A stretch of DNA of 64,000 nt, from NCBI GenBank assembly GCA_958299035.1, contig CATQJL010000223.1:55596302-55660301 (forward strand). Reading direction: 5' to 3'. Within the stretch, counting starts at the first letter, position 1, and every line of letters starts with the position of its first letter. This stretch comes from Cylicocyclus nassatus. Taxonomy: Eukaryota > Nematoda > Chromadorea > Rhabditida > Strongylidae. The translations under genes were made by a program, and so were the position numbers. Positions 12,606 to 22,645 of this stretch are shown piece after piece. The notes under the pieces were generated by a model. That model made no database searches. It was not told the DNA's origin and worked only from the letters and a program-made list of their open reading frames with translations.

Positions 12606-13090
12606 CGTAAGCATGTTAGCATGTATATATTTGTGTGTAACACTAGAAATACCACGTAAATTCTTGTAGAGCGACGTGCAGCAAAAGCAACAACACATGG
12701 CGTGCACACGGTTCCGTACTCTACAATCTTGTAATTATTTTTTAACCCTAGAATTAGGCTTGTTATAATTTAGTTTTCTTTCTCTTCCTTTTTTCGCGAC
12801 GTTCGCGGAAAGCACATCTTGCGAGCGGTATTGTACCGTGAGCTGATTTTTAAATTCGATCTGAGTGACTTTCTACCATACTCTTACAGTGTCTCTTTGG
12901 TGCCGTCAGCAGCAAATCAATGTCATTATTGTCATCAGCACACTGAACAATCCAATCAAACAAAAACAATGCAAAATTGAGCAAAAACCTACTGTCGACC
13001 GTGCACCCACCGTACCCCGATAAGTTGAGGCACTTCCATGGTGTCCTTGGATTCAGAATACGTCTATTGTCAAGCGAGATGCGACGCGTA
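12606..13090. other. Upstream region of the 13.3-kb gene, no feature recognised
   Basis: No exon or repeat is supported here. It lies between the TTCGAA element and a GC-rich motif cluster upstream of the membrane-protein gene. Confidence 0.4.
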
Positions 13091-13093
13091 TTC

Positions 13094-13195
13094 CGGTGCA
13101 CCCCAATAGAGTGCGGCGCACTCCGCTGCTCTCCGGCGCACTCTGCCGCATTCCGGCGCGCAGCGCACTGTGGCGCACTCCATTAGAGTGCGGCA
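13094..13195. repeat. GC-rich palindromic motif cluster
   Basis: The words GCGGCGCACTCC, CCGGCGCACTC and GAGTGCGGC recur several times within 100 bp in both orientations. It stands out from the AT-rich surroundings, about 70 bp upstream of the start codon of the membrane-protein gene. Confidence 0.5.
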
Positions 13196-13263
13196 ACTTT
13201 TTTGGCGAATTATGAGCGGTATTGTAATACACCTTCCCAATTTCATAGTTGACTATTGTGACT

Positions 13264-13852
13264 ATGACTGCCAAGTTATACATTGACGGCAGTTCTTTCT
13301 TTGTTTGGTATCATAAAGTACTATTTATAGAAAAAGAAAGTGTTACAACAATATCGGTCCTGGATCCAGAAAAGAAGGTAAAGGATAGTTTGAAATGTTT
13401 CTTGCATTGTTGAAAACTGATAAATTTAGCAAGAATATGATCAAGCTTGCAGGAAGCTTTTGTAAGTTAAGAAGCGTTTTTTCCATACAAGACTTACGGT
13501 GTACGGTTTTAGAAAATTTGCATCACTTTATTTCTTCGTGCTGAGCTTTTTGATGACCGTTTTGCTGTTGCTTCAACTTACCCTAATCAATCGTCTGCGT
13601 GAACGAGTCAAGGAGATGAAGGAGAGCCGTAAACCCCAACTTCACGTGGAAAGAGCAAGGACAGACTATAGGCTTCGTTTACCAGACGTATCAACGCCAC
13701 GAGTGCTTTTTGAGAAAAGCTTGGCTCCGGTTCCGCCAATTCGTAGAAAAGTTCATTCGACAGAGTTCCAACCCCAACAGAAATCTGAAGATCCATTGGA
13801 AATTCATGAAAAGCATAGCAAAACTCATCAACTGGCAGAAAGTACGTACTAA
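13264..13852 (+). CDS. Small single-pass membrane protein, three exons (paralogue 1)
   Basis: I read three exons: 13264-13377, 13430-13461 and 13513-13852, with introns of 52 and 51 nt (GTAAAG...TTTAG and GTAAGT...TTTTAG). The phases fit and give 161 residues. The N-terminal part (about 49 residues) is followed by one strongly hydrophobic segment, VLSFLMTVLLLLQLTLI, then a basic stretch INRLRERVKEMKESRK and a charged, Pro-rich tail. A type II or signal-anchor topology is likely. I do not recognise the family. A paralogue at 43.6-44.1 kb has the same 32-nt middle exon, the same phases and an alignable transmembrane segment plus RLRER motif, which supports both as real genes. TTTCATAG at 13241-13248, 16 nt before the ATG, could be a trans-splice acceptor (inference). 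Confidence 0.7.
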
Positions 13853-13883
13853 AATGCATGAGTGCGTTCAACACGATTAACAC

Positions 13884-13903
13884 ACGAATTCAGAAACTTT
13901 ACA
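13884..13903 (+). promoter_or_regulatory. 3'-UTR block shared by the two paralogues
   Basis: The 20-mer ACGAATTCAGAAACTTTACA lies about 30 bp after the stop codon and recurs exactly at 44124-44143 after the paralogue. Its retention while the coding tails have diverged suggests either a conserved 3'-UTR signal or a recent duplication. Confidence 0.5.
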
Positions 13904-14187
13904 TTTGTACAAATTTAAGCCATTGTCTTGTGTAAATTTGTGATAAATATTCCATAGTGCGTTATCGGGTCATTATCCTACTTTTGCTATTGGAACTTGC
14001 GTGAATATCGTTGTTTCACCTCATGTTCTTCTAATGAACTAAGTACATGGCTTGACCCTACTATGACTAACCGATTGCTCACTGAAAAATAATTGGTGCT
14101 TTGCGAGTGAGCGCAGATGGAACTCTTAATTTCTCATCATTTAACACGCATGGCTGCCGCCATTGCTATCATACTGCCTAAGTTTGC

Positions 14188-14829
14188 CTACCCTATGCGC
14201 ACGCTTCGTGATGTCAAAATGTAGAGGCCAACCCTGTCCACCAACAAGCTGCAAATGACATAAACACAGTATTTCTGCTTCTTACATTGACCTTTGAACA
14301 AAATCTGAGGAATTTTCCGTGGCAACCAATTGTGTCTCGTTTTTTGCTTGAAGAGCATACAAAACTTGGAGGAAAAATGCTCTCATCGCCGACAAATCCA
14401 TAGATTTGCCCCGAAGAATCTGCGCCAGACCCTTGCATGGCGAGAGAAAGGAACTGATTAAACTAAGCGAGAAACCTTTGGTCATTCCTTCATACAATTC
14501 TTGCATGATTAGCGCCATACAACATTCGAATTGGGTTGCAGACCAACATATTCATACAATATAAAGGCCCATAGGCAGACCGACTGCCACTATTTGCCTC
14601 TATATGCAAATCGAGCTTGAAAAGTTTGCTCTTGGGCTGTCTTTGTAATGATCCGGAAGTTTGGAAACAATCCCAGTACAGCGCTTAGTTTCAGCGCTGT
14701 GCTGGTACTGTTCTCGAAGAACGCAGCCTTAATCACCTCTCGTATTAGTGCGGTGAAACTTTTGAAGAACGTGGTGAAGCGCAGTTGAAACATTGTACTA
14801 AATCTTACAATCTCGAAGCTAACGCGCAA
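14188..14829 (-). CDS. Candidate minus-strand exons of an unrecognised protein
   Basis: Exon 14518-14292 encodes QELYEGMTKGFSLSLISSFL and onward; a 43-nt intron (GTCAATG...TTTGCAG, 14291-14249) joins it in phase to 14248-14188, which ends in a stop. A second open stretch upstream (14829-14590) encodes LRFTTFFKSFTALIREVIKA and runs to a stop; I could not find a donor joining the two. The open frames and in-phase splice are better than chance, but no domain is recognised and the gene may be a remnant. Confidence 0.4.
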
Positions 14830-15724
14830 AAAGCTAATGACATGTTAAACCTATGTCACAACTAAAAGTTGTAAAATGGCTTTAGGTGAATTTCAACATG
14901 TCGAAACAGTTATTCAGTAGCTTTACAGAACAATTTTTTGTTTTGTTTTTGAAGCAAAAACAAAGAAAAAGCTTTTTTCTTCTGCAACTAGTGCCAAGAT
15001 CCATATCAAACGGTAAGTTTCATAAGTGAACAAAAAGTGTTCCAAGAAAAATCATGTTTCTTAAGCTTGAATACGCAAGGCCAAAAATTGAGCTAGCGTA
15101 AAAACGATTCTGTCACAAAAGCATTTAGCTTTTGTAATAGTTACTCGTATTTTTTTCAGACTCGATTTACTTGTTTAGTTGACACTGGATGAGTGATTGA
15201 TCAGTGGATTTGTAGGTCTTTGTCAAGGAATAGTTGACGTTAGAAAATGCCACTCAACGAAAAAGTAGTGTAGTTTTGCCCCTCGCAAAACATAAATATG
15301 AATACCACTGCGGTCTCATTCTCGGTCGGTCTCTCATAAGTTTGCTAATCCCACACCCTTTAAGCTTCAGAAGACGAGCGGTAGCAACATAAATTACCTG
15401 CGATGAATTGCTTCACCCAAACCTCGTGCGCTGCGTAATAGTAAAACAATACTCAAAGCTTCAATTGAAAGAATGTTTGGCGATCTGATCAGTGTAAAAG
15501 GAAGCGTTATTAATTTTGTAGAAATAGGAATGTCTCAGAAGTAAGTGACTATTTGTTAATCTATCTCTTGCTGCCGTCTGTCGTTATTAGGTACCTTCTA
15601 CGCTGGCTTAAACTTAGATTAGATCTGCATACGAAACAAATCATCCGTCGATCCACGTTACTAGGAAATAACGATATTTGGAGAGCGTTTTGAGCTACTG
15701 TAAATCACACTTTGCTTTTGTAAG
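14830..15724. other. No gene recognised
   Basis: AT-rich sequence with no supported feature. Confidence 0.4.
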
Positions 15725-15801
15725 AGATTGAGGGCTGCATGCATTATCATCCTCCTCGCTGAGCAAAGGATCGCAGCTCAAAAGAAAGTTACAAATCTTG
15801 G
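15725..15801. repeat. Left piece of a dispersed foldback repeat, split by two transposons
   Basis: The words GCATGCAT...CATCC, GGATCGCAGCT and AAAAG match 54905-54960. The rest of this arm continues at 20378-20396 and 21714-21790, after the Harbinger-type insertions. The intact copy at 54.9 kb shows that the sequence across the two junctions was once continuous. Confidence 0.6.
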
Positions 15802-16599
15802 AGTGGTAGTAATTTGGTCGAAACCATCAAATGATGTGATGGTTTAATCATGGTTATCGTGGTAAGCATGATCATCTTTTCACGGCCACTCAGTTCAATC
15901 GGTCTTACAAAATTATGAAACAAGCAAGTAACTAGCAGAAAACCATGAGTGTTTCATGCTTGTTTCATTCTAAACCAAACTATGAGTTAAACAGCAGGTT
16001 AACATCATTGTTTCCTTATCAGATAGAGTAATGAAAACAGCGCTTCATTTCATGAGACGCAGACGTGAAACCACCACATCATAGTTTAAAATGAAAAAGT
16101 ACCCCCGACCTTATTTTCGTTTTAAACAATGATGTGATGGTTTCAACGTATTAACGCGTATAGCACTAAAGTAAGGTCAAATAATCATTTTATTGTGCTA
16201 TTGACGCCGGAATGGACGTAACACACAGTGGGTTACGCTTTTTTGAATTACAATTGACTCAAGGGGCGACATTTATCAATCTCCGACTCGATCTTCGGGC
16301 CATTATTAACGAGTGCCCAAACGAAAACGAGGACGCCAATCCGGTGAGCATTAAACTTTAGAATGTGGTCCGATGGCAAGTTTGGCCATATCGGGCATGC
16401 CCTCAAACCACAGGTGCGATAATGTGAGAATTTTCTCATCCTCTCTTCACCCATGAGCTGGGACCAAGGTGATCCCTTTCACCAAAAGCCGAGAAAAAAA
16501 TCAACAGTGAGGTAAGGTTGAGCAAAGAAGATATTTGTACGTAAATTTTTTATGTATAGGAAAGGAGGAGTCTATTAAAAAAAAGTGCTTAATGACCGG

Positions 16600-17110
16600 T
16601 GTGAGTAGTGATTTCTGGACATTTTCGAGTTTTTGACATAAAAAAATTCATAACTTTTGTAGATGAACATCTTTCACGGCGAGATGGTCACCTTTAGAAC
16701 CGCCTCATCTTCCTTTTTTTGGACGAAATACAGTGTGTCTCAGATCGATCCAAAAAAACTGCCTGGTTGAAGAGTGTGCTCAATGATTTTTGGAGATCGA
16801 GTTTAACATAAAAAATTCATAACTTCTGTAGATGAAGACCTTGTACGCCTTGATGGTAACCACTGGAACCATCTCGTCCTCCGCTTTCTGAAAATATGTA
16901 CCTTGCCTGGGGACATTTAGAAAAAGTGCTGGGTGAGGGGTGGGTGAGTATAATGGGGCTGAAGTAGACGCCTTTTTACAATGGTAAAAAAGCCTGTACT
17001 TGAGCTCGCTTAAGATTCTATAATTTCTCTACCAAGTGAAACATCCTTCACCCTGGAGGGGCTGCGACCACTGTGACCTCCTTCACCCTGGAGGAGTCAT
17101 TCTCACCTTA
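16600..17110. repeat. Degenerate tandem subrepeats inside the Harbinger element
   Basis: Two copies about 145 bp apart share AAAAATTCATAACTT(C/T)TGTAGATGAA, followed by a GATGGT(C/A)AC and C(G/A)TC(T/C)TCC pattern. A third, more diverged unit with TTCACCCTGGAGG repeated twice follows at 17047-17100. They could be subterminal transposase-binding repeats (inference). Confidence 0.4.
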
Positions 17111-17646
17111 TCGCACCTGTGCCTCGGGCGACGCCGCGCGAGTTTCGAGATCTGGTTCTGCTGCCCGAAGGCGGTGCTCGACATGGCCAAACTTGCCATC
17201 TGACCATATCCCCCAGTAGGCAGAACTCTAATCCCCAGCTTGACTTCGAGTATCGAGGGCTCCAATGCCCGCTCCTGTACGGGCTGTTACCTGTACAGCA
17301 ACCCCTTTCAATATAAGAGATTGATAAATACCGCCCAAGAATTCATATGAGGCCAGAGGCAGGCGGCTCAAAGCTCTCTGACAGCGAGGAATCTTGTTCA
17401 GAAGTAAAATAACCTCGAAATTGAATTTTCAACGTGCCATGAGCTGATTAACTGCCACTGCGTCCTAGCAGGTCTCCAATCTGTCGTGAGGACAAAATTG
17501 AGTTAGCTGATAGTGACTAATCATATAATAACTGCCAAGAGCAAGTCATTGGATGCTTAGTTCGAACGTGCCATTCAGATCGCAGCGTAATCAGTGATAA
17601 GAAAACTACTCCTTTGAAAGGCAAGGCCTCAGATTTCAACGTCAAT

Positions 17647-18748
17647 ATGGTGCTCAAGAATGAGCGTATTCTTCTTCGGGGTCAGAGTGACCGCTTCTTA
17701 AGTGCAAATGAGCACAGGAAAGATGTTTGGAAAACAATTTCAAAGAAGCTTTTCGAAAAATTCGACGTCGCACTGACCCCCAAACAAGTGCAACAGCACT
17801 TTAATAATAGGAAAAGAAAGGCTTTATCGCTTGAAATTAGAGAAAAAAAAGTAAGTTCAAGCACTCTAACTTCCTGTACAAAACAAGCACATGACAGTTA
17901 CCGCAAAAAAACAGGCGGAGGAAGAGAACTTGAAGAGGAAGCTATTTTAAGGAAGAAAATGTTTCAAAGACAGAGTTTGAGTTGAAAAGCTACTACAACC
18001 AAAGAACAACGGCTCGGGGTCTTCCAAACGCGGATACATTGAGAGTGAATGAGGTATGCATTGCACATATGGCACAATTGAAGTATCGCATTGCAGTGGC
18101 ATGGAAAAGAGAAGGGGAAAAAAGACGAATTGCTTGTGGGCCACTCAGAACAACGCAATCATGTCAAAAAAGGGGTTCGTTTGTCTCAGTACAATTTTCA
18201 TTTAGTTCATAATCATTTTGGTATTTGGTAGGAAAGGATGGGTGGTGGATCTCGAAGTAATGAATCTTCCGCCTGCACAAGTTTGGAAAGTTTCAATGTA
18301 ATGACTTGAATGCCTACTCTAATTTAGTTCAAGATACGAATTTAGCAAATAGATGCTTTGGTTGATTCGGACGTATCAGACGAAGAGTTGGGGGAGTCTG
18401 AAAGTTGCGTGAATGAGAAATCTAACAAAACTTTTGAATGTTTCCAAAACTCCCTAAACGAAAAACTCGACAAAGCTCTGGAATATTTCCGAACAATGCT
18501 TCAGGTAAAGTTGTAGGCTCTGACTGCAACTGGTCATCAAAAAATATTCACAGGAACAAACAAGGATGTGCGAAGCAGTTATTCAAATGACCGAATTGCA
18601 AAAGAGGGGTCTGGAGAGCATCTTAGAATTTACTAAGCCAAAGGGTTCGTTTTTCAGTAAGTGCACTAAGTTTGAATCATCAAATTGAACCTTTTAAGCA
18701 AACTCCAAAAAGGAAACGACAACTGTAGAAGAAGAGAACTTTGAATGA
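17647..18748 (+). pseudogene. Harbinger-associated Myb/SANT-like DNA-binding gene, frameshifted
   Basis: The first exon (ATG at 17647, open upstream to 17614) encodes a Myb/SANT-like region: RKDVWKTISKKLFEKF, LTPKQVQQHFNNRKRKA. In PIF/Harbinger elements such a protein accompanies the transposase and helps it bind DNA. A donor follows at 17851 (GTAAGT). Later exons read TARGLPNADTLRVNE (about 18010-18052), a Ser/acidic exon with DSDVSDEELGESES (18351-18506), EQTRMCEAVIQMTELQKRG (18555-18650) and a short end to about 18748, with recognisable GT...AG introns between them. However, the frame changes near 17966 (KKMFQ then TEFELK) and near 18118 (KREGEK then KDELLVGHSE), and the first intron phase does not match, so this copy looks inactivated. 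Confidence 0.72.
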
Positions 18749-18817
18749 AAGAATGTTTATTAAAAGACATTTAATGTATTTATCGTTTGTTGACCATTTC
18801 AAAATAAAGTTGTTTCT

Positions 18818-19885
18818 TCAAAGCAATCTCATAACATATTCACGAACGTCCCGGGTGTTGGCTGGCGGATGTGGCATGGTAGCCAACGTGTGCCCAAGAC
18901 GTGGCCACTTTGTGGCCCCTACACAATAACCCATGTTGTGCAGCACTGCACAAGCAATGACTATCTTGGATGCGAATTCCGGTGAGACTCGCATCCCGGT
19001 GCACAGTATTGTAAAGCGCCTTTTCCATCTCCCTATAGTCCTCTCCACCACGGCGCGTACACGGCGATGTTCGCGGTTGTAACGCATTTTCAATAAATCA
19101 CCTCTAACACTTGTTGGGCGGTAGGGCGCCATGATGCCGTTTCCATTTGCATACCCGGAATCTCCAAGAAGCGCATAGCTTGCGCATGTCTCACTAGAAT
19201 TGAACTGTTGGCCAAGAGCGCATCGCCTCCAAACAGTCGCATCATGTACAGAGCCTGGGAAGCCACTGTTAACGTAGAGAATACGGCCAATTGCATCTAC
19301 AACTACGCAGACGTTTAAGGCGGTGAATCCCTTCCTGCTCATGTATACGTAGCCATCTCCGGGAGAACTCTGGATTGGCACTAGAGTCCCGTCGATGCAG
19401 CCAATTACATCTTAATAAGTTATATTTCTCTTGTAATGCACTGAAAGTCCACTCACTGCTAAATTTTCCGAGCCTGGCGAATTCGCTAGCCCTATTTCTG
19501 CACCAGAGTGTATCCCACGGCTTACAAACGATAAACTGTGACACTATTTCTGGATGATTTAGCGCCATAACCACCCTGTGCACCACATTTGAAATTGTTT
19601 TTTGGCAGCACTTCAGAGTGTCACCAAGAACAATTTGGTGCGAGTTCGTCGCAAGATATCTAACACCTATGGCCACCTAAAAGCTTTTCGCTGGAAGTGC
19701 AGCAAAAAGTTGCCAATCGTGAAGGCCATAGCAGACTCTACCTGCTGTTTCTTTGAGATAGCCCAAGATCTGCTAGTGTCATACGCTAGTTTCGATGACA
19801 AAAGCGTCGTGAGCCATAATAGCTCCCTATTAGTAAAGCGAAATCTAAAGCGTATGAACGCTCTGTTACTTGAAAAGACCTCGCA
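18818..19885 (-). CDS. PIF/Harbinger DDE transposase
   Basis: The core comes from two exons, 19676-19457 and 19410-18818, separated by a 46-nt intron (GTGAGT...TTAAG). Together they give 270 residues and a clean stop. Motifs in order are ATNSHQIVLGDTLKC (helical region), GKFSNVIGCIDGTLVPI (first catalytic D), GFPGSVHDATVWRR (second D), RAVVERTIGRWKRRF (catalytic E) and CAVLHNM, all typical of the Harbinger DDE_Tnp_4 family. A further exon at about 19885-19742 (KLAYDTSRSWAISKKQQ) joins in phase across a 65-nt intron (GTAGAG...TTTTAG). The extreme N-terminus needs either a frameshift or an unseen exon near 19870. The catalytic triad is intact, so the core could be functional, but N-terminal damage is possible. 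Confidence 0.85.
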
Positions 19886-20589
19886 CGATCACTGCGAACG
19901 TATTCAACATTCCTATGGCGCCTACGAGGCACATCGTCCGCGCTGACATCTGCAATATGTCTCCAGCAGTACTTCTTAACAACGCATCCTAATTTGATAA
20001 CGCACCACTATCTCCTGACGACATAGTGTTAAGGTAGGCTTTCGAATGAGAAGCTCTTAGCCACTGGCAACAAGTTCATTCGTTAATCTATATTGAGAAG
20101 TTCAGTGTATAGATGCTGCTTAGTAAAATCAACCATCATGAAAGAATGAAAAGCTGCACACCGAACTGCAAATTTGGTAAAGTGCAATGATTGCGGGCAA
20201 GCATGAGAATGGTTTGAGTTTCGATCTCCTCCAATGACTTTGCTTTGCAAGATAGCATTTCGAGGTTTCCTGTTGGTTAATTCGTGGTTTCGTTGAGAAA
20301 ATGATGTGAAGCTGCTGGTTAGCTGGTGTTATGAAAACTCAGTTAACATGATGGTTTCGACCAAATTACTACCACTCCTGAAGTTTTGGATATCTGGGTC
20401 GGTAGTAATCTGGTCGAAACTCCGAGTTTGAAGCTCCGCGTTAACTCAGAGATAACTCTGAGTTCCGTTTCTGAAACTCTGAATTACGCTTATTGAAACT
20501 CTGAGTTCCGCTTTCGTAATTCCGAATTCCAACTCTCAAGCTCGGAGTTTTGCTTTGAGGAGCTGTTAAGCACTTTGCTGCAAAAGCGA

Positions 20590-20665
20590 TGTTAAAGTAG
20601 GGACTCGAACCTGTATGGTTTAGCGTAAAGATCCTATCACTAAACCGCTAGACCATGACACACCC
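20590..20665 (-). tRNA. tRNA-like relic
   Basis: On the minus strand there is an A-box-like TGGTCTAGCGGTT and, about 45 nt later, a good B box GGTTCGAGTCC. The acceptor arms do not pair well and no clear anticodon arm can be drawn, so it is more likely a tRNA-derived relic within the MITE than a working tRNA gene. Confidence 0.35.
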
Positions 20666-20934
20666 ACGAACCCTAAAATTGCTTTGCCATAATGTACTCA
20701 CTCATTCCATTAACACTTAGCAGGTCAAAACAAGTTATACCAAAGCCTCACTCATTTCCATTTCTATCGGGCAGTGATGGTTCATCACGAGGATTGGTCT
20801 TTTGCGCAGCTGAAAGCTTCAAACAATAGAGAAAGCTGATGGCATACGCAATGATAAGAATTGATTATTAGGATTTGCGCACAGAATAAATCCTCCGGAC
20901 AAAGTTTGCCCTTCCATGATTTCGTCTTACTTAC

Positions 20935-21300
20935 CGTATACCTACCGTAACCGTTCCATATGTCACCAGTGTATGTAGCAGATAGATTGTCCGTAATCTG
21001 CATCCCGAATAACTCCAGTGTACCAAATTTCGGCTAATTCCGCCGCTTTAATTCATCTACCGTAAACCTACCGTAACCCCGTCAGATGACACTGCAGTGT
21101 AATCCACATGTCATATTCGTTATCGGCGCCCGAATAACCCCAGTGTACCAAGTTTCGATTAGTTTCGTGATTTTCTCCCATCTACCGTAAACCTACCGTA
21201 ACACCTCTACATGACCCCTTAGTAAAAAATGGGTAACATATGCGTGATTAGCGCACCGAATAACCCCCTGGGCCAAGTTTTTACTAAATTTCAAAATTTT
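20935..21300. repeat. About 125-bp tandem repeat, three units
   Basis: The phrase CTACCGTAAACCTACCGTAA starts units near 20938, 21058 and 21182; each continues to CCGAATAAC(C/T)CC(A/C)...G(T/G)(A/G)CCAA(G/A)TTT. Units have diverged at many sites. It is the core of the 1.3-kb Harbinger relative. Confidence 0.6.
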
Positions 21301-21713
21301 GTAAATCACTGCGCACCACGATACCCCCATCATGCCTGCTTAAACTACGAGCAAAATGTACCCCGGAGGACTTTTTAGCTTCTTCTTTTGCGCACTATTT
21401 CTCTTTCTCTGACCAAACTCAGAGTTATCTCTGAGTTCCACGATAGACTGGAACTCGCACCAAACTCAGAGTTAGCGCAGACACTAGTTGCGCATTTGGT
21501 GGCGCTGTTTCTTGTGCAGGACGATTTGGACAATGTTGCGCTACTAGGAAAATAAACTACGTGTTAAGGAGAATCCTGCCATATCATCGCTTTCTGGATA
21601 TGATCTGTTCAAACACCTGTTAAGGGGGTTCAAAAAGTTGCGCGTTAGCTCAGAGATAACTCAGAGTTAACTCTGAGTTATAACTCTGAGTTTCGATAGG
21701 TTTACTACCGACC

Positions 21714-22165
21714 CTGAATTTCAAGTTGTCTATCCATCCTAAGTACCCTGTATCCTTCATTATGAACATATCGAACAGAAGAAGGGCTGCACAAGTCGTA
21801 TCTTTTTCTTTGTATGATCTCTTAATGATTCAGCGCCCAACTTTTTTCCAGAGTCTTTTTCTTTCTCCAAGATGTTAGCACTTTCGATTAGATAATCAGT
21901 AATACTTTGGCACGTTTTCATTGAGATTGAAGAAAAGGGCGAGCGCCGAGGATCATTTTTGATCTTAAAAAAGCTCCAGTATACGGCTCGTACGTCCTAT
22001 CGCTCCTGTTCGGTATGTTTACAGTGAAGGATAGTAGGAACACTTAAGAATAGGCAGACAGCGTGAGATACAAATATTTGGAAATTCAAGATATGAAGCT
22101 TTCTTTTTAGTTGCGACCCTCGCCCCAGAGGGGATGTTAATGCATGCGGCCTTGAGAGCTAGATT
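21714..22165. repeat. Right piece of the split foldback repeat
   Basis: TATCCATCCTAAGTACCCTG and GAACATAT(C/T)GAACAG match 55000-55055, and 22010-22165 matches 55455-55625 (GGATGTTAAT(G/T)CATGC). With 15725-15801 it forms an inverted-repeat unit like that at 54905-55640. Confidence 0.55.
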
Positions 22166-22344
22166 CTCACAGGATAAAAAAGTCGTTGACCCCTGGCAAA
22201 TCATTCGCAGCTTACGATGCTTCAGTTATGGGACAAGCCCAGTATGCAATGACAAGTCTTCTCCCAGGGTTCCCTATAAATGTGATTGCACCATCTGAAC
22301 ATCATTACGAAGAACTCGTAAATATCTGGTGGAGGAGTCAACTT

Positions 22345-22452
22345 GGATTTTGAAACTTGTCTCCAATGGTAGCTGTTTTACAGTGCCTTATGTTGGAAGT
22401 TCAACATAAGGCACTGTGAAACAGCTACCATTTGAGAGAAACAGTTTCCAAC
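22345..22452. repeat. Hairpin of about 108 bp
   Basis: TAGCTGTTTTACAGTGCCTT and AAGGCACTGTGAAACAGCTA are inverted around a tiny loop, with extra pairing outside it. Confidence 0.7.
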
Positions 22453-22645
22453 CGAATCTTACAACTATGGATGACCACTTAGATAAAATCAAGTATGGTA
22501 GAAGTAAAGCAATCTAGTTATTCAACCTCAGTCATTTTTGATAGAGTTGGCCACGTTTAGGTTTCGCTTTGTTCTTCAAATCAGATAAAACCTCTAAACT
22601 AAGAGGTCTCAATTAAGATAAAAAACGTAGCTCAGAAAACAGCAG

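Larger units (their letters stand above)
15802..20377. mobile_element. PIF/Harbinger-type DNA transposon (autonomous structure)
   Basis: Perfect terminal inverted repeats start GAGTGGTAGTAATTTGGTCG and extend 28 bp at both ends. The element carries two convergent genes, a Myb/SANT-like gene on + and a DDE transposase on -, which is the standard PIF/Harbinger layout. The flanking triplets are TTG (left, 15799-15801) and CTG (right, 20378-20380). The undisturbed homologous site at 54.9 kb reads CTGAAG, supporting a 3-bp CTG duplication with one mutation. The first 1.8 kb is non-coding with internal repeats. Confidence 0.85.
20397..21713. mobile_element. Non-autonomous Harbinger relative (1.3 kb)
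   Basis: Ends GGTCGGTAGTAA are inverted (TTACTACCGACC at the right), with TCGAAACTC inside both. The 3-bp target duplication CTG is exact (20394-20396 and 21714-21716). Subterminal regions are made of AACTCAGAGTT/AACTCTGAGTT words in both orientations. It carries no transposase. It lies 19 bp from the autonomous element, in the same older foldback repeat. Confidence 0.82.

Noticed and set aside
20905..21300. CRISPR-like direct repeats
   Set aside because: Units are about 125 bp, diverged, and lie within a eukaryotic MITE; no spacer pattern.
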